Positions 23,342-34,008 of a DNA stretch of 64,000 nucleotides are shown piece after piece (position 1 is the first letter of the stretch; each line of letters opens with the position of its first letter). The position numbers and the translations under genes were made by a program. The notes below the pieces were generated by a model that was given only the letters and a program-made list of their open reading frames with translations, searched no databases and was not told the DNA's origin. This stretch comes from Cydia pomonella (Eukaryota; Arthropoda; Insecta; Lepidoptera; Tortricidae), in assembly GCF_033807575.1 (NCBI RefSeq), contig NC_084711.1, positions 9,114,001-9,178,000 on the forward strand. Reading direction: 5' to 3'.

Positions 23342-24264
23342 TCTATAGTTCGTGTCATCCACGATAATACCAAGATTTGTCAAATCTAACCTTTAATAAC
23401 ATGACAATACGAGTCAAGGCACGCGCCCTCGTGAATGATACGATCTATAACTTCGCAAAATGTGAATGCAATGACAAAGCAGAAAGATTTATAAAACACT
23501 GAGAATCCCGGAAAAAAGAGAACCCTTTTTCTGGAGGTCATCAAGTTAATAAATGGCCGGTACGGGCGGTGTCACTCTCAGGTTTAAGATAAATTGCTTT
23601 ATATATTCAAGGATGAACCATTAATATTCTTCAACGTTAACCATATTGCTGTATAATCAACATCTATTCCTAATTGGGTAGGAAATTAAACGAAGCAAGG
23701 GAATGTAAGGGAATAAACGAATAAGCAATACCTGACGCATATTGTTGCATAAATGTAAGGAAAATGGCCAATACAGATTTAAACTTTAGGACAAATAAAT
23801 AAAACTAGGGTTTATCTTCGATCCACATTTCATATTCAAAAGTAGGTTAATTTAAAATCGGTCAATCCGTTGCGTGATTCGGCAAAGCCTTCGTGAGCCC
23901 CAAGTGTATATTTTAGCAGGTCGGAAAACGTGAATAGTTTGAAAAGGTCGCCGCGTACAGTCCGCAAATGTTCGATTTGTCGGTTTATTAGTTAGGAAGT
24001 TTCAGTGTTAAAGCTTCGTCTGTGTCCATTAGTTAAATGGAAGGCTCCAGCGACAGTGTATACGGATTTAGCCGTTCTATTCATGGAGCCTGCGCCATCA
24101 GACATATCTGTTCTGCTAAGATACTTTAGACCAATGGAGTTAAGTTAAATAATTAATGAAAGCTGGTTCTCCATGCTCAAGCTACTTAAATGGGAACTTT
24201 AAAAACGGTGCAGCGGTGGTGTCTTAATGTGTCAACAAAGTAACTCTGGGCTGTTAGTGACAAA
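23342..24264. other. Unassigned DNA
   Basis: No repeat or exon that I can name. Confidence 0.5.
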
Positions 24265-24526
24265 CGGCCCGATTCGAAGAATGAGATACGATAACGATAA
24301 GTTCTGGTTTAGATATCGTTGACATATATATGTCGTATAATTGTACAGAAGCAGCTCGATTCTGGCAACCAATGTCACTTTAATATTAGAAATATCGTAG
24401 ATAGATCTTATTGGAATTACAGTGGAATCGAACTAAGCGTCAATTTTGACATGTCGCTTATTTATCAATCTTTTAAGAATATTTCTAAATCTTAAACGTG
24501 TCTTAATCATTTTTTGAATCGGGCTG
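24265..24526. mobile_element. MITE with GGCCCGATTCGAA ends
   Basis: The left end GGCCCGATTCGAAGAATGAG and the right end ATTTTTTGAATCGGGCT are inverted repeats of about 16 bp. The 260-bp interior is AT-rich and non-coding. I recognise the GCCCGATTC terminus from lepidopteran repeats. Confidence 0.65.
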
Positions 24527-24742
24527 AAAGTGATTTTAGAGGAGCAGGGCTAGGTAAAGTATTTTCATAATTATTAACACTACTTTATCCTGCCTTGTTA
24601 TGGCACTGAAGGTAAAAATAGTGTCTAGATTATTTTTATATACCTATGTGTATTAGTAGTAACTACGTCTGTTAAAACACAATAAACATGCACATGTTTA
24701 GTTAAATGTACATACCTATACATTCGTAAATTAGTGATCGCT

Positions 24743-25003
24743 GACGACCGGTTTGGCCTAGTGGGTAGTGACCCTGCCTACGAAGCTGATGGTCCCGGGT
24801 TCAAATCCTGGTAAGGGCATTTGTTCGTGTGATGAGCATGGATATTTGTTCCTGAGTCATGGGTGTGTTATTTATTAATATTTATATATTATCTATATCG
24901 TTGTCTAAGTACCCTCAACACAAGCCTTATTGAGCTTACTGTGGGACTTAGTCAATTTGTGTAATAATGTCCTATAGTATTTATTTATTTATTATTTATT
25001 TAG
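24743..25003 (+). mobile_element. tRNA-derived SINE, family 1, full length
   Basis: This is the cleanest family 1 copy: GACGACCGGTTTGGCCTAGT, B box GGGTTCAAATCC, GATGAGCATGGATATTTGTT, CGTTGTCTAAGTACCCTCAA, GTGGGACTTAGTCAATTTGT, and a (TTTA)n tail. A short deletion removes part of the middle AT-rich stretch. It serves as the reference for the split copy at 20947. Confidence 0.92.
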
Positions 25004-26319
25004 TGTATAAGTTTCGAAAAATACTACATAAGGCGCAAAATTATCAACGTTGCTAACGACACAAAAATAGAGCATTACATGACACCCATCTCAGTCCATC
25101 TATCGATTTGTACGAAATTTCTGATCTAATGTAATGTAACGTTGAATTATCTGCTAATAGATGTTTATCGATGGCGGTACCCCTATGTGTTCTTAGGGAG
25201 CGTCCCTCGCCTCATAACGCTGAGTGCTGACAAGTGCTTTGATGCTATCGTATTAAATGCCTACCGTAAATGCCATTACGTATGGTAAAAATCCACTCGC
25301 GTTTATTCCTCCACGAGAAAATTCTTAAGGAATAAACAATTCAGAGAGAAACCCTTACTTAACAATGTAGCAGCAATTCAAATCCGACCAATTGTAGTAC
25401 TAAGCCGAGTATTTCTTTTACAAGTTGTTCGTAGGGTTTGGAGTGGTAGGGATAACGTACTCTTAGATCCGGGTAAGTATCCTCGCGTCGCCTCGAGTGG
25501 TAACTCCCACGGTACTGACTTAACCCTTCCCCGCCCGGATGCTTATAATATAAACAAATCGAGACGAATATCTTCACCAACCCCTTGTAACATACACTAG
25601 ATACTTGTGTCTAACTAAACTAACTGACGGCTGTAATAATAAACCACTACAGGAATTTATGGAGTAATTTTTCAGAAACATTTTCCCTATGCCGGACTAT
25701 TTTTCGGTACCTAGCTGTAGTTTGGGAAAACAAATTTCCTAAATAGTTTACGGGGGTTGTCCCAGTGGATGTAACCGTACCGTTAGTAAAACATTTATTT
25801 AACGAAACGCGAGCAACTTGTTTAAATAGAAACATTTAAGTAAATAGTGAATGTTACTGTTTGTTTTAACTCGAAATATTGTTGAATTATTGAATCGAAT
25901 TGATTCATATTTCGAGACAGCAGAATAAATCCATACAGGATTAATATAACGTTTCACAAATTATAACACGTGAACATTTGAGTACAAAACAATTAAGTAA
26001 TTTAATTAAATCAGAAAGTAGTCGTTCTAATTTATCACTCTACGTTATTTTTATTCAGTTTGCGCCGATATTTAATGACTTAATGAGGACGTAGGTACAC
26101 GAGATTCGCTGGAAATAATGACAAAACGAGATCAATTGTTAAGTTCCAATAAGCATTTCTGAATTTCGAGCGCTCGATTTCGTAAGACGAAACGACGTAC
26201 GAAGAAGTGCTATTTTTGAAATACAAGCGATAGAAATTGGGAATCTAGTGGTATTGATCACTTGTTCTTAATTATTTTTTTTTAGGATTGAAATGCCCAT
26301 CAATAGTGGAGACAGAGCC
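25004..26319. other. Unassigned DNA with a weak exon candidate
   Basis: The minus strand at 25540-25375 reads as a Tyr/Arg/Ser/Pro-rich peptide (for example YRGSYHSRRREDTYPDLRV) in an open frame of 73 codons that opens at TTG. An AG lies just upstream (TATTATAAG then CATCC). There is no convincing donor site, and an in-frame stop follows. I keep this as a candidate only. Confidence 0.25.
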
Positions 26320-26455
26320 AGACCAAGAGACTGCGACGATTTTAATAGCACACGCAGTTAGTGTTATTTTAAACGTCAAACTTCTTTGTAATTATGGCGT
26401 ATTATTTACACTTGCACTGTGTTGGATCAAATTCGTTGCAGACTTATCTTGGTCT
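26320..26455. mobile_element. Palindromic MITE, AGACCAAG type, second form
   Basis: The left arm AGACCAAGAGACTGCGACGA then TTTTAATAGCACACGCAG pairs with the right arm CACTGTGTTGGATCAAATTC then GTTGCAGACTTATCTTGGTCT. The terminal AGACCAAG and the inner ATAGCACA block resemble 1359-1502. The plus-strand 81-codon frame at 26288-26533 is mostly this element and so is not an exon. Confidence 0.8.
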
Positions 26456-27948
26456 AGCGCTAGTATTGAAGGGAGCCACACGAAATCCGAGCACTTGAAA
26501 TTCAATAATCGCCCCCCTGATGAACAGGAGTAAGTGGACATTGAGATTACCCAAATCTAATTATATTTTGCAATTATCAGTCTGCAATAATTTCTAAACT
26601 CGGAAGTTACTGCGAAAACAAGCCTCCGTTATCACTAAGCTAGAGCTTGTTTGCGGAAGTTGGCTTGGGGCGGGCGGGGTTTCATTTCAAGATATTGCCA
26701 CAACATTCCGACTTGTGTATAATATTTCCGTCGAGTGTAATCAGCGCAGAAAGATGGAACGGAGATGAAAGCTCTGCTATTCACACACCCTCGCTGTCCA
26801 GAGAGATTACTTGAAATGATATGCTAACGTGTACTTACGTCAGATGAAATGTCTCGCCCTTAATTAAAGACCGAATACTTAAGTCTTGTTTATCTTGCCA
26901 TTACTAGTAAGGAAATATTAAAGACGACGAATTAAGTTATTACAGAAATAATGACGTAGTTTTACTTAATACATGTTGTTCAGTTAAGCTATAAAAGAGA
27001 TAAACATTATTCAATTTAAGGCGCAGTAAAACAATTACTGCTACTTGTTTAACACAAATTTCCTTTGCAACATCGATTTAATATTTATTAACCCTCCTTT
27101 TGCTTTACCCTAGTCAGGTAAAAATACCTACCTGCCATGTCTTCTAGATAGTCGCAAACTTTGTGAAATAACTTTTATCGTTTTTGTCGGCGAACTATAA
27201 CTTATACAGTCGTCTGGAAAGTTAGGAGTACTGGCTTTCAGCTGCTAATTATCATGAAATAACTCACACTCCGAGTTTCGTTTGTAAACATACAAAACTT
27301 TTCAAATCATGAGTGCATTCCCATTCGTTTATAAAACGTGTACATGTTAGATAGATTTCTACAATTTCAGCACAATTTTTTTTTCAGGTTTCAATTTTGA
27401 GAAATGAATGTGAATTAGATTCCATGCATATGAAATATTCCATCTTCCCTAGAAACTTATCACTGGAGAGAAAAAGCAATTCGGTCCGGGCCTCGTCACG
27501 TTCTCGCCCGGAAACTTCATTTAGAAAACTTTAATTGGAAGGCGCTAGTCCCGTCTATAGACAGTTTTATTCGCCTTGCTCGCTGGAACGATCGTACGAA
27601 ATGTTATTAGGTAGCGTAAGTGCTCTTAATTGGCTGTACGTGTTATAAACGCCTCTTGAAATAGGTTTTCTGATCAGATAACAATTTAATCGCTTTGAAA
27701 CCGACGAATGACATTAATTACTTACAACGAGAGTTGTTAAAATATTACCAATTTATGCTTTTCAAGGGCTAATCCCTATGGAATGAATATAATTATATCA
27801 TAATGAAACGACAGATCACTGATGGAAGAGTCATTGAGCTTTGACGAATCGTATATGTGTCAACTTAAGCTTTTGGTTGTTGGTGGGGTCCATCAATTAG
27901 CTGACAGTAATGACAGTGCGGAAATAAAAAATTAGCGCCTATTTTATC
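26456..27948. other. Unassigned DNA, partly GC-richer
   Basis: The segment at about 27470-27600 (GGTCCGGGCCTCGTCACGTT) is GC-richer and looks unique. No repeat or exon that I can defend. Confidence 0.45.
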
Positions 27949-28033
27949 AGGGCAAATATCTGTGTTGTGGGATTCGAACCTTTGACCATCGGCTTTATAG
28001 ACAGGGTCACTACCCACTAGGCCAGACCGGTCG
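27949..28033 (-). mobile_element. SINE family 1 head fragment
   Basis: On the minus strand: GACGACCGGTCTGGCCTAGT, GGGTAGTGACCCTG and a mutated B box GGTTCGAATCC, then a few bases of body (CAGATATTTG). The remainder of the SINE is absent. It abuts the LINE-type tail that follows. Confidence 0.8.
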
Positions 28034-28049
28034 TCTTATAATTATATAA

Positions 28050-28265
28050 TATCTGGGAAACAGAGCTTTGCTCGGAAAACATATAAAAACTCAGAAATGC
28101 GCGTTTTCCCTGAGATAAGACCTAGCTACTCGTAGATCGATTTTTCGGCCCCGAAAACCTCCATATAGAAAATGTCATCGAAATCCTTAGAGCCGTTTCC
28201 GAGATCCCGGAAATATATATATAAATATACAAGAATTGCTCGTTTAAAGGTATAAGATACATTTA
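28050..28265 (+). repeat. LINE-type tail repeat ending GAATTGCTCGTTTAAAGG
   Basis: CTGGGAAACAGAGCTTTGCT, GAAATGCGCGTTTTCCCTGA, GAAATCCTTAGAGCCGTTTC, an (AT)n stretch, and GAATTGCTCGTTTAAAGGTA followed by TAAGAT. The block order matches 12482-12950 with the SINE removed. I recognise it as a common lepidopteran repeat, probably a non-LTR retrotransposon 3' end; that class is inference. Confidence 0.65.
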
Positions 28266-28662
28266 ACATACCGTTTATAACATGATATGATAACATGTCC
28301 ATTACCAAAGTAAACCGCTATACACCAATAGTATATATAACAAATGAAGGAGAAATTTAATTAATCAAAGTTTGTAATGCTACAGTGCAAACTTGCACCA
28401 TCTGTTCAGCGCACTGTTCTATAATGCAAGTCGTATAACGAGGCCGAATGAAAACCGCAAGCCTGCTCCACGAGCGTAAGCACCTTCGTTTGCTATGCTA
28501 ATTGGTCGGATAAGCTGCCAACGCGCACATGCAAGAAATGTAACCCTATTTCAAATTCCGTTACCTATTTCTCTTATCGTAATCAGCTCAGAACAATTAA
28601 ATGAAAGGACCGGGCCAACTGAAGGAGTTAAGACGCACTTGAGCTTGACCTCATTAAGGTTT
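28266..28662. other. Unassigned DNA
   Basis: The part at about 28430-28540 is less AT-rich and looks unique. Nothing else seen. Confidence 0.45.
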
Positions 28663-28664
28663 CT

Positions 28665-28812
28665 GGTCGCGTAGCCAACGTGCAAATCGCTTACACTCCG
28701 TAGTAGCGATATAAACGCAATTGTTACTGTCGCACTAATATGGAAGAGTGATAGAGAGACACAAATCGTTTCGTTGTCGAAGCGATAGCGATTGTCGCCT
28801 TGGCTAGGCCGG
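28665..28812. mobile_element. MITE, TATGGAAGAGTGATAGAGAG family, copy 1
   Basis: The left end CGCGTAGCCAACGTGCAAAT and the right end GATTGTCGCCTTGGCTAGGC are imperfect inverted repeats. The core contains CACTAATATGGAAGAGTGAT then AGAGAGAC, shared with the elements at 42172-42318 and 58996-59140. The 316-bp tandem duplication begins 6 bp beyond its right end. Confidence 0.75.
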
Positions 28813-28919
28813 TTGAGCAGATTTACTTCTTTATAACCTGTATTGTTACGGTTTTAGGAAATCTTCTTTCACCAAATGCTTAAGCTATAAATAAATTTAA
28901 CATAAACATAGTTACTACA

Positions 28920-29117
28920 ATGGTATTTAATTTAATTAACATTTTAGTACTCTTGCTAATCAAAATTGCAACTTGTTTTGCGTTTTTATTTGTATTTGCA
29001 TATTTTTTCATCAACTTCCTTGTAACCAGCAGAGTTGAATTAAGCGTATGTATTGAAAGTGATCGACAGTGGTCGGAATTGTTATACAATGATACAATCA
29101 AACAACTGTTCACGTGA
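28920..29117 (+). CDS. Small hydrophobic ORF in duplicated unit 1 (hypothetical, 65 aa)
   Basis: It starts at an ATG and encodes 65 residues. Residues 1 to about 36 are strongly hydrophobic (LINILVLLLIKIATCFAFLF and on), enough for one membrane span or an uncleaved signal anchor. A polar, acidic tail follows (ELSVCIESDRQWSELLYN). TATAAATA lies about 33 bases upstream, which would put a start site almost on the ATG. An antisense frame is also open (28880-29113). I recognise no family. It may be chance coding in AT-rich DNA; the twin copy is the main reason to list it. Confidence 0.2.
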   Translation: MVFNLINILVLLLIKIATCFAFLFVFAYFFINFLVTSRVELSVCIESDRQWSELLYNDTIKQLFT

Positions 29118-29235
29118 ATGAATACATATCTTTCAGATTTACTTCTTTATAACCTGTATTGTTACAGTTTTAGGAAATCTTCTTTCACCAAATGCTTAAG
29201 CTATAAATAAATATAACATAGACATAGTTACTACA

Positions 29236-29442
29236 ATGGTATTTAATTTAATTAACATTTTAGTACTCTTGCTAATCAAAATTGCAACTTGTTTTGCGTT
29301 TTTATTTGTATTTGCATATTTTTTCATCAACTTCCTTGCAACCAGCATAGTTGAATTAAGCGTATGTATTGAAAGTGATCGACAGTGGTCGGAATTGTTA
29401 TACAATGATGTCAATGATACAATCAAACAGCTGTTCACGTGA
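29236..29442 (+). CDS. Small hydrophobic ORF in duplicated unit 2 (hypothetical, 68 aa)
   Basis: Duplicate of the frame at 28920. Against unit 1 it has two replacement changes (V to A and R to I around residues 35-38), one silent change near the end, and a 9-base insertion that adds three residues (VND) without breaking the frame. The hydrophobic N-terminal half is unchanged. Frame preservation is suggestive, but with so few differences it is also expected by chance. Confidence 0.2.
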   Translation: MVFNLINILVLLLIKIATCFAFLFVFAYFFINFLATSIVELSVCIESDRQWSELLYNDVNDTIKQLFT

Positions 29443-29460
29443 ATGAATACATATATTTCA

Positions 29461-30539
29461 TGCATTCCGTTAAGTTATGTAGGTACCGGTGGATTATATT
29501 TTCGAAGCATAGGAATCTTTACATTCCGCGGCACTAATGAGCTTTTCCCCCCCGCGTTTTCTTCCCGCGCTAATTTCCGCATTATTTTATCACCTTACGA
29601 GGCGTTTTCTCTCGAGATTTCTCCGTGTTAGGGTTGGAGGTTGGGAGTTGTGTTATCTACTTAATTGCATAATTGAGATATGAGATCATATATTATTACC
29701 TCTTACGAAAGGTTCTATTTACATGCAAGAACATTACTCAGAAAGTTGTAAATCGTGACTAAGATAGATATTTCCTTCATACTTCATAAAAATATGGAAT
29801 AACAGTTCAAATAAAATGTATATAAATGATTGACTTTAAAAGAAAATAATGTAGGCAACCAAACCTGCCAATCTTAATTTTACTTTATGGGTCGTACCGA
29901 TGATTTCTGTTAGTTAGTTTTGGCTTGGCACACTTTTTTTTGTGCGTATAAGTTGAAATAAATGATAACTAGGAAAAATCTCTTTTTCCAGCAAAAACCT
30001 AGCGCTACACAATGTCTCAATATTTTCACGAATTTTTGCAGCAGTACCGTTACCGTTCTTCTCTTAAAGAAACTTTTCGCAGAAAAGTTTTCAGAGGACA
30101 AATGAAAAAAGTTTGCGTCTCAGAGTAATCAAAAAATTGTTTCACTCATAAACAATGTTTCTTATTGGTAGTAGGTATCAATTCACCATCTAAGCCTCTG
30201 AAAAATAACTGAAACTTTTGACAACTGACTGGGCTTTAATGACAATAATTTATTCATTAGATGCCCGAATAATGCAAATGAGAATTGCGTATCGTATTAT
30301 TTTTGTTTTCGTACAAGACCGGCTTTCGTACAAAGAGAATTTATTCAAAGGCTCGAGGCACGTGGGACGCGAGGGAATTCTGACTGGACAACGGCCGAAT
30401 ATTGCTATTATGAACGCGAACGGCATTCAATTTTAAGTTAAATAGTCTCCGCCTTTATGGCCACTTGGCAACTAAAAAAATCGATCAAGAGGATGTTCAG
30501 TTTTACCAATCTGTCAGAACAGGCCAAACGAGAGCTTTT
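29461..30539. other. Unassigned DNA
   Basis: No recognisable repeat or exon. The frame at 30218-30436 has no similarity that I know. Confidence 0.5.
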
Positions 30540-30905
30540 AATTAGTATCATGTATATTACAAGCATAAGGGAGTACCTTCGCAGCGTGCAGCGCTTTAGT
30601 ACGTCTTTTTACAAATAAGAAAAGATTTTTGAAGATTTTTTGCAATAACTCAAACACGGCTGGACCTACTTTTCATTGCAAATATTTACTGAGCTTTTGT
30701 TTCACGATTTTTTTCATATTTTTGGACCCATGGTTCGAAACTAAGAGGGGGGGGGGGGGGGGGGGTTTATTTCGGAGCGATAATTTACGATATTATTAAC
30801 TTTATTGAATAATGTTTGAGACCCTTATTCGTTGTGAACGGCCTATGCAACGATACCCCACACTATTGGGTAAACGCAAAAAACGAATAATATATCATTT
30901 TGTAT
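30540..30905 (+). repeat. Diverged relative of the GGTTCCGTA repeat interior
   Basis: It contains GCTTTTGTTTCACGATTTTT, TTTTTGGACCCATGGTTCGA, a run of 19 G at 30747-30765, and ACGATACCCCACACTATTGG. The order poly-G tract followed by a TACCCCACAC block parallels the duplicated interior of 5845-6689 and 63330-64000. The homopolymer is long enough for its sequenced length to be uncertain. Confidence 0.55.
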
Positions 30906-30919
30906 GGAAGGTACCTTAA

Positions 30920-31173
30920 AACCCTGAGCGTTGGGAGGAGCTTGCTGGAAGGAGGTCTTCTTGGCGTTCTACCATCCATAACGGTGTCAAAACATTTGAA
31001 GATAACCGCCTCACTAGCCTAGACATAAAACGCCAGTTACGGAAAGAGAGACCTAAGCCCTCCTACGTGTACATGCACGTGCAACGCAGCTGGCCAACTT
31101 TAATGTCATGCGTGCAATAGAGTATTTAAGAGCAAGTTCGGCCTGGCCAACCACATTAGGGCTCTAACAATTT
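30920..31173 (+). mobile_element. LINE remnant: C-terminal end with zinc-finger-like motif, frameshifted
   Basis: From 30920 the frame reads ERWEELAGRRSSWRSTIHNG then VKTFEDNRLTSLDIKRQLR. This W-R-x-x-(I/V)-xx-G-V-x-x-FE-x-x-R pattern is common near the end of insect LINE polyproteins. From 31104, in a different frame, it reads CHACNRVFKSKFGLANHIR, a C-x2-C...H type finger of the kind found at LINE C-termini. A frame change and a stop (31118-31120) separate or interrupt them, so this is a dead fragment. No reverse transcriptase core remains. Confidence 0.6.
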
Positions 31174-31347
31174 TTTGTAGTTTTTATTTTACCGTTCTGT
31201 CGTCATGCATGAGTTACGAGTATGTATCTATGCCAAATTGCAGCTTTATAGCACTAACGATCACGGACCAAACCCGCGGATAGACAGACGGAGGGATATG
31301 GCGCAACTATAAGGATTTCTAGTTAACTACGGAACCCTAAAAAAGGC
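31174..31347 (+). repeat. GGTTCCGTA-family repeat, tail portion
   Basis: GCCAAATTGCAGCTTTATAG, CACTAACGATCACGGACCAA, AGACAGACGGAGG, and AGTTAACTACGGAACCCTAA then AAAAGG. It is the same order as the copy at 57083-57294, with the head missing. Confidence 0.75.
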
Positions 31348-33505
31348 TAAAAACGCGACAGTACGCACGAAAAGGATTAGCGGAATTGTGATCAGCAAAG
31401 TTTTAGGCAGGAAACACGAAAAGCTTTCCGAAGTTTAATTGGAAATGTCTTGTAAAATTGATCGTGACTTCCGAAGTTTAGTTTATTTGCTTTACGAATT
31501 GGAAAACCGAGCTAGTCGGCTAGCGTTACAGAGGTCTGAAAAATAATACGTTAATGAACATTTTAATGACTTTAAAAAAATTCAAATTACTACACTATAA
31601 CTGTACATGGCGGGGAGAAGTAGATAACTCGAGATGTAAAATAAAGAAACTTTAACCTCGTGTAATTCTTCGTGTAGTTCAATTTTCTTCAATCTTATAT
31701 CACGAGTTATCAACTTCTTCCTGCCGTGTACTGAATTTTCAAGTTCAAAGTCTTTAAAATATTCAAGTGTGCATCTACATAAATATTCATCAATGTTAAT
31801 GTCTAGACAAATTAGCAATTACAACCATTTTATTCAGACGGCCGAGTCAATTAAAGTCAATTTTAAAATATTCAGTACGATTCAATTTAAGTCATGGTCG
31901 CCCTTAATCATTTTAGCAAGGAGTTATGTTATACATGTTGTACCATTATTTTAGATTGCCAATGCATTCTGAATATAGGATTACCGTTGCTTCATGTATC
32001 GACTGAGAGAAAAATTCTCCAAAGTTCGCAAATAATGAATACCCGCCCTTAAACTCGAATTTATCGAATCGAACAAAAATTTTTAGCTATTTTAATTGAG
32101 GGCTTAAAAGTTAAAACATATAAAATAGGTAATTAATGATAACTATCTGTTAATAAATGGGACGATAAACGCACCGGATAACTTCATAATGCAAGTAGGT
32201 TATTAAAACATTATCGCCTCCGCGCCTGAGTGCATCGGTGAGCAAGTGGTACTCCAAAACGCATTACGCCTGCCTTTTGAAACTTATGTACTTACTTACA
32301 CATACAGGTACCTATATTGAATAAACTTTTCTAAGCCAGACGAAACCAAACCTTATGTCAGTGTAGAAGTGACTTTGATCTTAGCCTAATATGGTATAAA
32401 ATCTGTATAAAATGGAAAAAGACAGACGCTTGAGCACGGACCGGGTTCTGTCAATATTGGCCCTGCTCTTCAGTATCATACAAAGCAAATAATTTATTGA
32501 TGTTACAGTGAGTTTTTAGTCAAATCATATGATAGAAATAACATACCTTTCATCTAAAAAAACATGGTACTTGTAGATTTTGAATTTCAATTAAATGGTC
32601 ATTTGATTGTGTAAAGGTTGAATATAGGCATATTTAAGTATATAAAAATGGTAAATATTTGGAAACGAGCATGTTGAATGTAAACATTTATAATTATATT
32701 TTATTCTTATTTTTTAGACGCGAGATAAAGGTGACGTAAGAAAAATACAGTGCTAAATCTGGGGATTTTAACAATCGACTCTAAATCAACTGCTGGTGTT
32801 AAGTTAAAGTAACTATTCGTTTCTAGTTGGGAGGCAATAAATGAATCCAGAGAACACGACCTAGGTCTAAACGTCTAGCTGGCACGTCGCATTCCGATCC
32901 CGAAAGATAAGTTTTATTACATTCCCAACACAAAAGAAGGAATTATAGCGAACGTGCGCGGTCTAATATTGCCTCTTGGCTTCATAGTGTGGATGTGTTT
33001 CTATAATACTACGTGGCATTAACTACAAATAATACGCTAAACATATTAATACTAATAAAAAGTACTACCTAATTTAACGATAAATGTACATATGCATTCT
33101 AATAAACATTTTCGGTTTGCTCAATAACGTCGGACAAAAATATTGGGTCGAAGAAAATTTCAGTGGTTTGCAAAATACACTAGACTTAGTGTCCTGGCAA
33201 TAGGGTTATGGATGAGATATGAAAGTGAACATTTATGTTGAGCATTCCGCGTACCTACACCTACTTGTTCGTTTACTTAGTTGATAATTATACGATATAC
33301 TCGTACATCGAATAGTAATAGGACCAGTAATGTGCCTTTGCTAACACGAAAACCTTATCTAGCGCATCACCCAATTTCATTGTCGACAATGTCCCATTAG
33401 GGAGACAATGCTAGAGCTAATATATTTCTTACGATAAGGTGACATGCCCCTTACAGAGGATCAAATTTTTCCAGCATACGTATTATATTAATTTAAGCGA
33501 AATAA
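31348..33505. other. Unassigned DNA
   Basis: Mostly AT-rich, without recognisable repeats. Two short antiparallel frames overlap at 31582-31954 and look like chance. The stretch at about 32860-32960 is somewhat GC-richer. Confidence 0.5.
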
Positions 33506-33775
33506 GTAGCGGTGGTGCCCGAGTGGATATGACGTCCGACTTTCAATCCGGAGGTCGCGGGTTCAAATCCTGGCTCGTACCAATGACTTTTTTGGAACTT
33601 ATGTACGAAATATCATTTGATATTAACCACTAGCTTTTCGGTGAAGGAAAATATCGTGAGGAAACCTGCATACATCTGCGAAGAAATTCAAAGGTGTATG
33701 TGAAGTCCCCAATCCGCATTGGGCTAGCTCGCGCATGAGAGGAGGCCCAGCAGTGGGACGTATATAGGCTGAAAT
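33506..33775 (+). mobile_element. Chimeric SINE: family 2 head with a different tail
   Basis: The head (GCGGTGGTGCCCGAGTGGAT, CTTTCAATCCGGAGGTCGCG, B box GGGTTCAAATCC) and body up to ATCGTGAGGAAACC are family 2. From 33667 the body changes to CTGCATACATCTGCGAAGAA, GTATGTGAAGTCCCCAATCC, GCATTGGGCTAGCTCGCGCA, and CAGCAGTGGGACGTATATAG then GCTGAA. That ending resembles a LINE 3' end, so the SINE has captured a different partner tail. Both promoter boxes look intact. Confidence 0.85.
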
Positions 33776-34008
33776 ATTATTATATAAGATTATTGAATAA
33801 AGAAATGTACCTCATTGATGCTACTCTAAAAAGGATGTCTTTTTAGTAACTAATGTTAAAATATTCGTCCCGTTGTGTAAAACTGTAGGCTGAATTATTA
33901 TTATATAAGATTATTGGATGAAGAATTGTACCTCATTGATGTTACTCTAAAAAGGATGTTTTTTTAGTAACTATTGTTAAAATATTCATCCGGTTGTGTA
34001 AAATTGTT
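33767..34008 (+). repeat. Tandem duplication, two units of about 121 bp
   Basis: Units begin at 33767 and 33888 with GGCTGAA(A)TTATTATTATATAA and share TGTACCTCATTGATG, ACTCTAAAAAGGATG and GTTAAAATATTC. They differ at a modest number of positions. The first unit starts inside the SINE tail (GGCTGAA), so the duplication followed the SINE insertion. Confidence 0.85.

Larger units (their letters stand above)
28818..29460 (+). repeat. Recent 316-bp tandem duplication (two units)
   Basis: Unit 1 is 28818-29133 and unit 2 is 29134-29460; both start CAGATTTACTTCTTTATAAC. They differ by only a handful of substitutions plus one 9-base insertion in unit 2 near 29409, itself a small local repeat of CAATGAT. 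Each unit contains a TATAAATA string and one small open frame, described separately. Confidence 0.9.

Noticed and set aside
24743..24830. Possible functional tRNA gene
   Set aside because: The A and B boxes are present, but a SINE body and tail follow and the same unit is repeated, so it is a SINE head. The same applies to the family 2 heads.
26288..26533. 81-codon frame with acceptor-like (T)nAG before and GTAAGT after, looking like an exon
   Set aside because: More than half of it is the palindromic MITE at 26320-26455.
30747..30765. Run of 19 G as a scaffold gap or vector artefact
   Set aside because: Equivalent C/G runs occur in related repeats, so it is genuine repeat structure, though its exact length is uncertain.
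33767..34008. Possible CRISPR-like direct repeats
   Set aside because: Only two long, adjacent, diverged units without spacers; the organism is a eukaryote.
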